From: Bacteroidota bacterium
Lineage (GTDB): Bacteria > Bacteroidota > Bacteroidia > B-17B0 > Aurantibacillaceae
Assembly: GCA_025362395.1 (NCBI GenBank)
Contig: JANYGK010000012.1
Location: 1-38,845, forward strand
Length of the DNA stretch: 38,845 nt
Direction of reading: 5' to 3'
Position 1 is the first letter of the stretch. Each line of letters opens with the position of its first letter. Under the pieces are notes generated by a model. It was not told where the DNA came from and did not search any database. It saw nothing but the letters and a program-made list of their open reading frames with translations. The position numbers were made by a program, and so were the translations under genes. Below, piece after piece: positions 8,810 to 18,000 of the stretch.

Positions 8810-9369
8810 CAGCACCCCTTAAATTGCTTATCATTGGCGGTTCCGCAGGCAGCCTTACCGTACTGCTTAAAGTATTGCCGGCGCTTAACTATAATGTATC
8901 ATTGAGTATTGTTATAGTGGTACATCGTAAAAATACACCCGATTCTACCTTAGCCGATCTTTTGGCTTCTCGCACAAAAATACACGTTAAAGAAATTGAA
9001 GACAAGGAGTCTCTTTTAGGGGGTACTATTTATTTAGCCCCGCCTGATTATCATATCCTTTTTGAAAATAACGGTGCAGTTTCATTGGATTTTTCCGAAA
9101 AAGTAAACTTTAGCAGGCCAAGTATTGATGTGGCTTTTGAATCAGCAGCCGAAGTATATAAAGAAAGGCTAACCTGTATTTTATTGTCGGGCGCAAGCTC
9201 AGACGGGGTAAAAGGATTAGCTGAGGTTAAACGCAACAATGGAAATTTTGCCGTACAGGATCCGTCTACAGCCCAAGCGCCTTACATGCCGCAACAAGCT
9301 GTTAATAAGTTACACCCTAACACCGTGCTTACACCCGAAGCCATGATTGGGTTTATTAACGGCTTGTAG
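8791..9369 (+). CDS. CheB-type methylesterase without receiver domain
   Basis: A 192-residue CheB catalytic domain that removes methyl groups added by CheR. The catalytic triad can be read as S18 in IGGSAGS, H45 in IVVHRKN and D138 in GASSDGVKG. The usual TGMG before the Asp is SGAS here. LAPPDYH, FSRPSIDVAFESAA and AVQDPSTAQAPYMP are standard CheB motifs. The N-terminal receiver of classical CheB is missing, so activity is not switched by phosphorylation in cis; the separate regulator two genes upstream could do this in trans (inference). It overlaps cheR by 19 bp. I read it as the last clear member of the signalling operon. Confidence 0.92.
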   Translation: MAQDRITAPLKLLIIGGSAGSLTVLLKVLPALNYNVSLSIVIVVHRKNTPDSTLADLLASRTKIHVKEIEDKESLLGGTIYLAPPDYHILFENNGAVSLDFSEKVNFSRPSIDVAFESAAEVYKERLTCILLSGASSDGVKGLAEVKRNNGNFAVQDPSTAQAPYMPQQAVNKLHPNTVLTPEAMIGFINGL

Positions 9370-9447
9370 TTTTCTGTTTTCATAGTCCTCTTTTAATTTA
9401 GCTTACCTTCCGGCATAAAATTTTAGTAGTATCATAAAACCGTTTTT

Positions 9448-9699
9448 ATGGACAGCAAAGAATTTAATAAACTCGATATAACGCACCGTTTTACCTTGGT
9501 ATATAATACAGGTGAATTTATTTCAGCTATTAATTTTACAGATTTTAAAGTAAGCTTATACCTTGTAGCAAATCACTTTGTAGAAGTATACTTTAATGCA
9601 AAAAGCGATACAATCGACGCGATTAAAACTCTTGAAGGTACCGAACCGCGATTAAGCCTGTATACATCAGGCGTTAATATACAGGATCTGTACAGGTAA
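9448..9699 (+). CDS. Small protein of unknown function
   Basis: An 83-residue protein I do not recognise. It has no signal peptide, membrane helix or cysteine, and is predicted to be a small soluble alpha/beta protein rich in beta-prone stretches (RFTLVYN, VSLYLVANHFVEVYFNA, RLSLYTSG). It starts 78 bp after cheB and has the same strand and similar codon use, so it may be a late member of the signalling operon or stand alone. No clear promoter was found in the gap. The ORF is well formed and too long to be dismissed, but function is unknown. Confidence 0.6.
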   Translation: MDSKEFNKLDITHRFTLVYNTGEFISAINFTDFKVSLYLVANHFVEVYFNAKSDTIDAIKTLEGTEPRLSLYTSGVNIQDLYR

Positions 9700-9749
9700 T
9701 AGTGGGAGGGAATATCAATTAAAATTTAATTTCCTATTTGCAGTACACA

Positions 9750-9791
9750 AATTCCCTCTTTGAAGAGGGTGCCCGCAGGGCGGGAGATGTT
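9750..9791 (+). repeat. Left inverted end of the DUF559 cassette (two hairpins)
   Basis: The end starts with AATTCC and finishes with GATGTT. It contains CCCTCTT-TG-AAGAGGG (9754-9769, 7-bp arms) followed by GCCC-GCA-GGGC (9771-9781). It is similar to the reverse complement of 10207-10249, with small differences that partly keep the stems. The build recalls REP-type palindromic elements. Confidence 0.75.
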
Positions 9792-10194
9792 ATACACTGT
9801 TACTTTCTAATTCTTCTATCTTAATTTGCAAGGAATGAATAACACTATTCATATTTTTCTTAATGTCCGCATCATTAAATCGAATAAATCTTACCCCTAA
9901 CTCCTCAAGAATATCTTGTCGCAACCTATCTTTAATTTGTATTTCAGAATTTAAAATGACTTTTACCATCTATTTCGATCGCTAACATTAATTCAGGAGA
10001 GTAAAAATCTACAATGAACTTATCGATGGAACTTGTGTGTGAAATTAAACTTCTAAACTTTTATTTTTTATTTTTTTCCAAAGTAAAACTTTCGATAAAA
10101 TACCCTGTTGTCGAAGCTTTTTGGCTAAATCTTTAAGTTTAGAATTATATAGTACTATTTTGTTTTTCATTGAATCTATAAATTCATTTAACAT
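9790..10194 (-). pseudogene. DUF559 (Vsr-like) endonuclease, frameshifted
   Basis: Reading leftward from ATG at 10192-10194, the first frame gives MLNEFIDSMKNKIVLYNSK... up to LLWKKIKNKSLEV and stops at 10045. A second frame continues with FHTQVP and then, after a shift, IDKFIVDFYSPELMLAIEID followed by GKSHF. A third frame gives IQIKDRLRQDILEELGVRF followed by IRFNDADI, and ends at TAA 9790-9792. Joined, these match the DUF559 family of Vsr-like nucleases: VDFY, E-x-D-G and the D-x-R-R-like helix are all visible. At least two frameshifts and a stop interrupt it, so no full-length protein can be made unless these are sequencing errors. It lies inside a pair of inverted repeats. Confidence 0.8.
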
Positions 10195-10206
10195 AAAAAC
10201 AAGAAC

Positions 10207-10249
10207 AACATCCTCTGTCCTGCGGCCACCTCCTTCAAAAGGAGGAATT
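10207..10249 (-). repeat. Right inverted end of the DUF559 cassette
   Basis: The reverse complement starts AATTCC and ends GATGTT like the left end. It carries CCTCCTT-TTG-AAGGAGG (7-bp arms) and then GGCCGCAGGAC, which is homologous to the second hairpin of the left end but less well paired. It sits just upstream of the nuclease start codon. Confidence 0.75.
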
Positions 10250-10333
10250 AGTTAAACGTCCGAAGTGTTTACATATATGTACATATATTAGTAAAGAGCG
10301 GTTGATTGGATGAACGGCCTGAACCCTGGATGG

Positions 10334-10885
10334 TCAATTATTACAATTCAGGATCTTACTCATTAAGTAATCACCTTCTACCATATACTGGTCTTTATCT
10401 TTTTTACTCCATATCACAATTTCATTAGGGCAGGTTTTATTAATATTTAATTCGTAATGAATAATAGCGTGGGTTCTGATTTCCATGGCAGCCAATAATA
10501 ACAACTCCTGCGATGTTAATGGTTTTGTTTTCTTTAATTCAAAATCCCAGTTAACCACTTCCTTTAAAGTTAAATAAGGAAATTTTTTATTGGGGTAATT
10601 AGTAAAGGGAGAGTTAAAATACTTGCAGGTATAAACCGAATCTTTTTTATAGATCACAAACTTTTCAGTAATGGTAAGCTTTCTTTTTTTAGAAGTAAAC
10701 TTTTGTCCGCTGTCGGTAATGAGCTCTTGGGTGGCTTCATCCACGTGGCATTGGTAATACACCAACGAATCATTGGTTTGAAGCTTTGCTATTTCTGTCT
10801 TTTTAAAATGTTCCGGAAACAAAACACCTTGAGAAAATAGCGTATTTATAACACCTGAAAAAGCGATAACTAATAATGCTTTCAT
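10334..10885 (-). CDS. Exported protein of unknown function
   Basis: A 183-residue protein with a likely signal peptide (MKALLVIAFSGVINTLFSQG, cleavage near Ser18-Gln19). The mature part has many Lys and Tyr residues, two cysteines in the first half (QCHVDE and YTCKYF) and two near the C-terminus (KTCPNE and LNCNN). I recognise no domain. It starts 1 bp after the purT stop on the same strand, so it is the last gene of that operon. The periplasm or cell envelope is its likely location. The ORF is intact with codon use like its neighbours. Confidence 0.75.
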   Translation of the reverse strand: MKALLVIAFSGVINTLFSQGVLFPEHFKKTEIAKLQTNDSLVYYQCHVDEATQELITDSGQKFTSKKRKLTITEKFVIYKKDSVYTCKYFNSPFTNYPNKKFPYLTLKEVVNWDFELKKTKPLTSQELLLLAAMEIRTHAIIHYELNINKTCPNEIVIWSKKDKDQYMVEGDYLMSKILNCNN

Positions 10886-10886
10886 A

Positions 10887-12056
10887 TTAATGAGCCGTAA
10901 CTTTTATGTGCTTAGCCAGGTCAATGGCTTTTTGTTTCACTTCGTTTATATTACTTGCAAGCGTATCATGCGTTAACACAACAGCCATTCTGCGATAGGG
11001 ACGGGTAGTGGGTTTATTGAAAATCCTTACATCTGTTAATGTATGAGTGAGTACCTCTTCTATACCGGTATACGTGGGGTTTTTTCCTTCCGAAGAAGCA
11101 AGTACTACCGCCGAAGCACCGTTGCGTTCCAAGGTGATTTCAGGGATCGGTAAACCGGTAATAGCCCGTGCATGTAATTCAAACTCACTTAAGTTTTGTG
11201 TACCGGCTAACGTTACCATGCCGGTATCGTGCGGACGGGGAGAAAGCTCTGAGAAATAAATACCGCTGTCGGTTAAGAAAAATTCAACACCCCATAAGCC
11301 CGCGCCGCTTAAGGCTTTGGTAACTTTAGCGGCCATGTCTTGTGCATCTTTTAAATCGGTTGCACTAATAGCGCACGGTTGCCAGCTCTCCTGGTAATCG
11401 CCGCGTTCCTGTCTGTGCCCTATTGGCGGACAAAACAATGTATCCCCCTTTTTTTGTGTAACGGTAAGCAAGGTTATTTCTGAGTTAAATTTAATGAACT
11501 CTTCTACAATTACTTCCTTATAATCGCCGCGGGAACCTTCCATGGCATAGTTCCACGATTTTTCAACGTCCTGTTCCGTTTTAATAACGCTTTGCCCCTT
11601 ACCGCTGCTGCTCATTAAAGGTTTCACCACGCAGGGAATACCGATAACGCCGACTGCTTTTTTAAACTCTTCTAACGTAGTAGCATATAAATAACCGGCA
11701 GTTCTTAAACCTAATTCTTTGGAGGCAAGATCGCGAATGGCCTTACGGTTCATGGTAAAATTAGCGGCCTTTGCACTCGGTACAACCGTTATGCCTTGTT
11801 TTTCGTAATCATAAAAACGTTCCGTGCGAATGGCTTCAATTTCCGGAACTATTAAATCCGGTTTATGTTTGGCAATAACAGCATCTAAAGCAGCCCCGTC
11901 CAACATATTTATGACTTCATGCTCATGCGCTACCTGCATGGCAGGGGCGCCTTCGTAAGAGTCGACCGCTATTACATATTGGCCTAAGCGTTGAAGCGCT
12001 ATTACTAATTCTTTTCCAAGTTCACCTGAGCCTAACAGTACTATTTTTTTTTGCAT
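10887..12056 (-). CDS. purT: Formate-dependent phosphoribosylglycinamide formyltransferase
   Basis: A 389-residue ATP-grasp enzyme that makes formyl-GAR from GAR, formate and ATP in purine synthesis (the folate-independent route, instead of PurN). It has the N-terminal nucleotide-binding motif [10 protein letters not shown] (7-16), [11 protein letters not shown] (69-79) and the ATP-grasp [12 protein letters not shown] (145-156). VEEFI is followed by [16 protein letters not shown], and [16 protein letters not shown] holds metal ligands. The C-terminal PYRRMAV is typical. The open frame extends 49 codons further upstream, but that extension lies inside the neighbouring gene in another frame and resembles nothing. 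ATG at 12056 gives the normal family length and starts 10 bp after the upstream stop. Confidence 0.95.
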   Translation of the reverse strand: MQKKIVLLGSGELGKELVIALQRLGQYVIAVDSYEGAPAMQVAHEHEVINMLDGAALDAVIAKHKPDLIVPEIEAIRTERFYDYEKQGITVVPSAKAANFTMNRKAIRDLASKELGLRTAGYLYATTLEEFKKAVGVIGIPCVVKPLMSSSGKGQSVIKTEQDVEKSWNYAMEGSRGDYKEVIVEEFIKFNSEITLLTVTQKKGDTLFCPPIGHRQERGDYQESWQPCAISATDLKDAQDMAAKVTKALSGAGLWGVEFFLTDSGIYFSELSPRPHDTGMVTLAGTQNLSEFELHARAITGLPIPEITLERNGASAVVLASSEGKNPTYTGIEEVLTHTLTDVRIFNKPTTRPYRRMAVVLTHDTLASNINEVKQKAIDLAKHIKVTAH

Positions 12057-12066
12057 GATATTAAAA

Positions 12067-12711
12067 TTATCTGAAGCTGATTTTAAAAGTTGACGGAAGC
12101 GTATTTTTAAGCACCGAAAAATATAATCCGTAGCCAACCGCAAGGCCAATAGCGCCGCCAAACAGAGATTGGATCCTGCGTTTACTTCTCGATACCCGCT
12201 CATAGCCTAAAATATAACCGTCGTGTTCAATATAATTTGGGTTACTAATGGTGCTGTGTTTTATTTTTACTTTTGTGATGCCGCTTAATCCCATATAGCC
12301 AATCGGGAAAACAGGCGCAAAAAATATTCCTAAGCCGCCGCTTACAAACCCCACGGCACCGGCACCAATCAAAGAACCCCTTGCTTTAAAACCTTTGCGG
12401 GCATCGCGTTCACCGTAAATGTAATATTGCATTTCTTCGCGCGTAAAGTAATTTCCTAAAGCAGAATCCTGCCTGTAATAATAATCGGTAAAGCCGCTTC
12501 CGTATTTTACACAATAGATCTGGTCATATTCAAAATGCAGTTTTTCACCCGTTTTAACGGGATCCATAATAGTTACGGCACCTATTACCGTATCTATCAC
12601 ATGTTCAACCACAAGGTTGCCGTTCATTAATAAAATAGTGTCTTTTGCCTGTGAAAAACAAGAAAAATAAATAAGCTGACCAAAGAAAAAGAATAAAACT
12701 TTACGGATCAT
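12067..12711 (-). CDS. Exported protein with glycine-rich membrane hairpin, unknown function
   Basis: A 214-residue protein with a signal peptide ([21 protein letters not shown]). The mature part begins with a beta-rich domain that includes [17 protein letters not shown]. Then come two Gly-rich hydrophobic stretches ([20 protein letters not shown], about 113-140, and [18 protein letters not shown], about 184-202). This layout is common in unnamed Bacteroidota envelope proteins. It is the first gene of an apparent operon with purT and a second exported protein. Function unknown. Confidence 0.75.
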   Translation of the reverse strand: MIRKVLFFFFGQLIYFSCFSQAKDTILLMNGNLVVEHVIDTVIGAVTIMDPVKTGEKLHFEYDQIYCVKYGSGFTDYYYRQDSALGNYFTREEMQYYIYGERDARKGFKARGSLIGAGAVGFVSGGLGIFFAPVFPIGYMGLSGITKVKIKHSTISNPNYIEHDGYILGYERVSRSKRRIQSLFGGAIGLAVGYGLYFSVLKNTLPSTFKISFR

Positions 12712-12810
12712 AAATTTTTAATATGCAACAAGTTTACAAATAATACCCTACAAAAACTATCAAATCACAGCGATATTTCCCCACACTATAAGCGTCATAA
12801 AGGATGTTAA

Positions 12811-13881
12811 TTATGCATCAAATTTAAAGCTGATGGACTTAACGGTGTGGTATGTTTTATTTTGTGATTCAAAAGAATGCAGCATTTGCTTTGCTTCCGG
12901 AAGCTCAAACACTTCCTTTAGATTTCTTATTTTCCCTATAGGAACATCAAGCGCCAGGCAGGCGTTATAGATCTCATCAAAAGAGAAGCGTTTTATTTTT
13001 TCGTTCAGGAGTCCAAATAAAATTTCACGGTTCTTTACCCTCAATTGATTGGTTTGATATTCGGGTTGTTTAAAAAGCTCAAGCTCTAAAACTTCGCATA
13101 AATGTTTAAATTGTTTATCACTGCCAATGGCAAACGTAATAGAGTGATCATCTTTCGTGTTGAATATTTCTCCGTATGGCGCAATGTTTGGGTGCAACGA
13201 CCCTTGCGCTGTGGGCAAATGATGTGCAATAAGCCAATTGGTTGCCTGGTTTGCCAGCGAAGCAACAGCTGTATCAAATAAGGAAACAGATACATGACAG
13301 CCTTTACCGGTTTTATGCTTATTTAATAACGCAATTAAGATCGCTTCTTTCAATTGATGTCCTGCTAAAATATCAATTAAGGCAACAGGCATTTTTAAAG
13401 GTCCAGAATTTTTTTCTCCATTCATAAACATAAATCCGCTTTCTGCCTGTAATATTAAATCATAGGCAGTGCGCAAACTGTTATTTCCGAACCCGTTGAT
13501 GGAGGCATAAATGAGTTGAGAATTAATAGTGCTTAAAGTTTTGTAGTCTGTTTTTAATTTAACGGCATCTCCCGGTTTATAATTTGAAATAACCAGGTCG
13601 GCCGTTTTGATCAGCTCATAAAATGTATGAAGCTCTTTTTTTTCCGAAAGGTTTAAAGACAGTACTTCTTTTCCCGCATTTACACTCCGGTAATATGCGC
13701 TCGTATCTCCCGCAGGGTCTTCCGATTGTAGTTTCCAGCTGCGGGTAACATCACCGCCTGTTTTAGGATTTTCTATTTTTATGACCTTTGCTCCCAGCTC
13801 GGCAAAAAACAGTCCTACGGAAGGGCCGGCTAAAACGCTCGCTGTTTCTATAACTACCAGATCTTTAAAAATAGTATCCAC
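12811..13881 (-). CDS. Class III CoA-transferase (CaiB/BaiF family)
   Basis: A 356-residue protein that moves CoA between acyl groups; the substrate cannot be told. It has ASVLAGPSVGLFFAELGAKV (14-33) with IKIENPKTGGDVTR after it, the YRSVNAGKEVLSLNL stretch, and the probable catalytic aspartate D170 in MPVALIDILAGHQL. The C-terminal half is shorter than in formyl-CoA transferase. The start is GTG, whose first base is also the last base of the upstream aldo/keto reductase stop (TAGTG), a classic translational coupling arrangement. The reductase and transferase may share a pathway, for example reduction and activation of a carbonyl acid, but this is inference. Confidence 0.9.
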   Translation of the reverse strand: MDTIFKDLVVIETASVLAGPSVGLFFAELGAKVIKIENPKTGGDVTRSWKLQSEDPAGDTSAYYRSVNAGKEVLSLNLSEKKELHTFYELIKTADLVISNYKPGDAVKLKTDYKTLSTINSQLIYASINGFGNNSLRTAYDLILQAESGFMFMNGEKNSGPLKMPVALIDILAGHQLKEAILIALLNKHKTGKGCHVSVSLFDTAVASLANQATNWLIAHHLPTAQGSLHPNIAPYGEIFNTKDDHSITFAIGSDKQFKHLCEVLELELFKQPEYQTNQLRVKNREILFGLLNEKIKRFSFDEIYNACLALDVPIGKIRNLKEVFELPEAKQMLHSFESQNKTYHTVKSISFKFDA

Positions 13882-14867
13882 TAAAATTGAGCTTGTACCG
13901 GTTTATTATTTAAAATAGTTTCTATCTTATCCATTACTTCGGGGGTAAGTAACGGAACAACATCCAATGCTTTTAAGTTTTCGATCAACTGTTCTTTTTT
14001 AGAAGCGCCTAAAATAGCGGTGCTCACATGCGGGTTTTTTATAACCCAGGCAATAGAGAGTTGTGCGGTAGATGTACCAAGCTCTACAGCCAATTGCGCC
14101 AGTTTTTTTGTTTTTTCTATTTTAGACTGTTCGCCTAACGTTCTTTCCTTCAGCCAATCCATACCTTCAATATGCAGGCGGTTATCTTCAGGTATGACGT
14201 TGTTGTATTTTCCGCTTAAAAGCCCTGATGCCAAAGGACTCCAAATGGTTGTGCCCATTCCGAAATCTCTGAACAGTAATAAGTAATCTTTCTCAATTTT
14301 AGTTCTTTCAAACAGGTTGTATTGTGGTTGTTCCATGGTTGGCCCTATGAGGTGATGCCTTTCCGCAAATACAAAAGCAGCCATGATCTCATCATTAGCC
14401 CACTCACTTGTTCCCCAATATAAAATTTTGCCTTGTTGTATCAAGGTATTCATAGCCCATACGGTTTCTTCAATCGGGGTGTTTTTATCGGGACGGTGGC
14501 AAAAGAAAAGATCTATATAATCAACCTGTAAACGTTTTAAAGCAGCATGACAGCCTTCTATAATATGTTTGCGCGATAAGCCGGTTTGATTGGGCTTTTT
14601 ATCTTCATACCCAAAAAACACTTTACTTGAAAGGACATAAGAACTGCGTGCCCAGTTTTTTTTCTTTAGCACAGCACCCATTACTTCTTCCGATTTTCCG
14701 GAAGCATAGATCTCGGCGTTATCAAAAAAGTTAATGCCATTATCGTAAGCTATGGTCAATAAATCGTCAGCCGTATTATTTTCAATTTGCTTTCCAAACG
14801 TAAGCCAGGAGCCAAATGATAATGTGCTTACCTGTAATCCTGATTTTCCGAGTCTTCTATATTCCAT
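13881..14867 (-). CDS. Aldo/keto reductase (potassium-channel beta-subunit-like)
   Basis: A 328-residue NADPH-dependent reductase of aldehydes and ketones. The catalytic tetrad can be read as D49 and Y54 in INFFDNAEIYASGKSE, K81 in LSSKVFFGY and H123 in LFFCHRPD. WGTSEW, the IWSPLASGLLSGKY stretch and the C-terminal AILGASKKEQLIENL give the cofactor-binding side. The K-channel beta/YghZ-like subgroup is suggested by EYRRLGKSGLQVS at the N-terminus. It is the first gene of a two-gene unit with the CoA-transferase. Substrate unknown. Confidence 0.92.
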   Translation of the reverse strand: MEYRRLGKSGLQVSTLSFGSWLTFGKQIENNTADDLLTIAYDNGINFFDNAEIYASGKSEEVMGAVLKKKNWARSSYVLSSKVFFGYEDKKPNQTGLSRKHIIEGCHAALKRLQVDYIDLFFCHRPDKNTPIEETVWAMNTLIQQGKILYWGTSEWANDEIMAAFVFAERHHLIGPTMEQPQYNLFERTKIEKDYLLLFRDFGMGTTIWSPLASGLLSGKYNNVIPEDNRLHIEGMDWLKERTLGEQSKIEKTKKLAQLAVELGTSTAQLSIAWVIKNPHVSTAILGASKKEQLIENLKALDVVPLLTPEVMDKIETILNNKPVQAQF

Positions 14868-15023
14868 AATGAGTAAAGTGTTTGTTGAAGATTAAATATA
14901 GTAATTAAAGTTATTGTTTTTAGATTAAAGCTTTTAATTGCGTTTCCCCCTCTAAACGGGAAAATGGATCACGCATAAAACACATACGCTATGTTTTGTA
15001 CGGTTAACAAGAATACCTGAAAC

Positions 15024-15054
15024 AAAAACGACCCGCTATTAAGCGAGCCGTTTT
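15024..15054 (-). terminator. Rho-independent terminator of the efflux operon
   Basis: On the minus strand ACGGCTCGCT and AGCGGGTCGT pair over 10 positions (two G-U pairs) around a 4-nt loop, flanked by an A-run before and a T-run after. It lies 15 bp past the stop of the RND gene. The G-U pairs are stable only in the minus-strand transcript, which fixes the direction. Confidence 0.8.
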
Positions 15055-15069
15055 AAATTTCAACCAATA

Positions 15070-18000
15070 CTACCTGTCTAAATTTCCGTAGTCGAGTTTT
15101 TTACCGCGAACAGCTAATATACCTCTTAATACTAATATTAAGAACGGTACATACATCACTGCTCTCGGTAATTCAAAATGTTCGGTAATTATAACTGATT
15201 TACGTTTTAAGCGCTCTGTAATTAAATACATTGCCGGTATTAATAACAGCGTAAGTACGGTTGCAAATGATAATCCAAAAATCATCGTCCAGCTTAACGG
15301 CCCAAAGAACGCTACGTTATCACCGCCAAAAAAGATATGAGGATTGCCGGTTGTTAACAGGGTTTGAAAATTAATATTTAAACCTACAGCTAAAGGAATT
15401 AATCCTAAAATTGCTGCCGTGGCAGTTAATATTACAGGTGTCATCCGGGTGCGTCCTGCTTCAACTGTTGCATCGTACAAACTCATTCCGCCTTCACGTG
15501 CAAATTCCGCAAATTCTACCAATAAAATTCCGTTACGAACTACAATGCCTCCCAACGCGATAATACCGATACCGGTCATTACTATACTCATGTCCATTTT
15601 AAAAACAGATACCCCTATTAATACGCCTACTATACTGAATACAATTTCAGATAAAATAATTAATGGTTTACCTAATGAATTAAATAAGGCAACGAGTACC
15701 AGCAACATTAACCCGATAGCCGTTAACATGGCGTTACCTAAAAAGCTCATCGTTTCCTGCTGGTCTGCTTTATCACCTGCAAATTGAACGATCACGTTAC
15801 CCGTTTTTTTATACTCTTTCATTACGCGTTCCACATTAGCCACTACTTCATTGGCATTAAAGCCATCTTTCACATCCGATGATAATGTAATAACACGTTT
15901 ATTGTTTTTACGTTTAATACCGGCGTATGTATAATCATATCGTATATCACATACAGATGCCAAAGGCACACTGCGTATCATACCGCCCATATTCATATCA
16001 CGGTACGTAATTTTTAAGTTACGAAGCGTTTCAATATCAATCCGCTGATCAAATTTATAACGCAACTGTACAGGATATTCATCATCCACATCCCTGAATT
16101 TTGTTGCTTCCACACCATACACGGCACCGCGTATTTCCATTGCCAATTGGTAAGTAGAAATCCCCTCACGCAAGGCACGTTCACGGTCAATATCAAATAC
16201 AATTTCCGGTTTGTTGGCCACAAAATCTGACTTTAAACTCGTTACACCGCCAATTTTAGCATCGCTAATGTATTTTTTTAATGCGTCCGAATTTGTTGTA
16301 AGGTCTTTAAAGTCCTCACCAATAATTTCAATACTTACCGGTTTTGGCGTAGGAGGCCCGCTTTGCTCTTTATTGACTACAATGTCGGCACCCGGTATAT
16401 CCCAGTTTAAAGCCTGCAGGCCTTGCAAAAATTTAGTGGTTGATTCGCCGTGTCGTTTTTCGAACTCTACAAAAGCAATGGCAATTTTACCTTTATTAGG
16501 ATATGAGTTTTGATCACCGTCGCGCGGATCGGTTACACCAATAGTAACGTTAGTGATCATAGATTCAACTAAAGGATTATTTTTACCCAGTACTGTTTCC
16601 ACTTTCGCTTCTACTTTACGCATCACACCATTGGTAACTTTAGGATCTGTACCTTCCGGTAATTTTACATATACGTATACATTGTTAGGATCGCCGCTGG
16701 GGAAAAATACTACTTTAGGTTTACGAATAGCAAATAATACAAAAGAGAAAATAAGTAATCCTAATACATAAAATAAAGGTCTCCATGGTTTACGTAAAAA
16801 CCACTCTAACAGTTTTACATAGCGTTTTACAAAACCCGGCCATATTTTAAACTGCCATGCTTCAATAGCTTTATACAGCCACAAACGGTTCAATACTAAA
16901 AAGAATGCTAAGAATACAGTAAAGTTGGCAACTGCGAAGTGCCCTGTTAAATATGAGAATAACGCGACCAACCCGTAAACGATTAATTGAAGACGTGCTT
17001 TTTTGGTGATCCTGCCATGTTCTTTACTTTCCTCTTCGTGAGATTTCATAAAGTCAACCGCAAACACGGGGTTAATAATATATGCTACAAATAATGAAGC
17101 CAGTAAAGAAATAATTAAGGTTACCGGTAAAAAGTACATGAACTTACCTATAATACCCTGCCAAAACACTAAAGGAATAAAGGGTGCAAGGGTTGTAATA
17201 GTACCTGATAATACAGGCATAAACACCTCACCAACGGCCATTTTAGCGGCTGTTTTAATATCACGCTTACCATTATCAAATATCCTGTGCGTATTTTCAA
17301 TTACAACAATGGCGTCATCTACCACAATACCCAGCGCGAGAATAAAGGAAAAGAGTACGATCATATTGAAGGAAAAACCTATGCTCGGCATTATTAAAAA
17401 GGCAATAAACATGGATAAAGGAACTGAAAGGGCAACGAACAAAGCGTTAGTAACACCCATAAAGAACATTAATACAACCGTTACCAAAATAAACCCGATA
17501 ATAATAGTATTGATCAGATCTGTTAAAGATGATTTTGTTTTGTCGCTTTGGTCTCCGCTTATGGTAATGTCAAGCCCTGCGGGAAATTCAGATTTTTTCA
17601 TTTCCGCAATAACACCTTCAATTTTATCGGCCGCATCAATTAAGTTTTCACCCGAACGTTTTATAACGTTCAGCGTAATTACGTTCTTACCATTTGAGCT
17701 CGAGTAGCTTTCCTGCTCTTCAAAACCATCCACTACCTCAGCAAAATCCTTCACAAATAATTTAGCGCCTGCTGCGGAAGTCACTATAATGTTTTCTATT
17801 TCTTTAGGGTTCTTAAATTCACTTTTAATACTCAAGGTTGGTTTCATTCCGTTTAAAGGAATGTTACCACCCGATATGGTTAAGTTTTCTTGTCCTATAG
17901 CACGTTGAACATCTGTTAACGTTAATTGAGCCGCTTGTAATTTATAAGCATCAATATTTACCTGGATCTCACGGTCTAAAGCGCCAACTAATTTTACTTC

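Larger units (their letters stand above)
9750..10249 (-). mobile_element. Degenerate DUF559-nuclease cassette bounded by inverted hairpin repeats
   Basis: A unit of about 500 bp with related ends of about 42 bp in inverted orientation (9750-9791 and 10207-10249) enclosing only a broken endonuclease gene. Both ends read AATTCC-...-GATGTT from outside to inside and carry the same two-hairpin layout. The nuclease stop codon lies at the inner edge of the left end, so gene and end form one unit. I infer a small selfish or mobilised cassette that has lost activity. No transposase is present and no target duplication could be identified. Confidence 0.55.

Noticed and set aside
12057-12203. N-terminal extension of PurT (49 residues)
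   Set aside because: It lies inside the neighbouring gene in another frame and matches nothing in the family; ATG at 12056 gives the normal N-terminus.
17138-17707. 189-residue antisense ORF in the RND gene
   Set aside because: The sense strand encodes clear RND motifs; the antisense product shows no domain.
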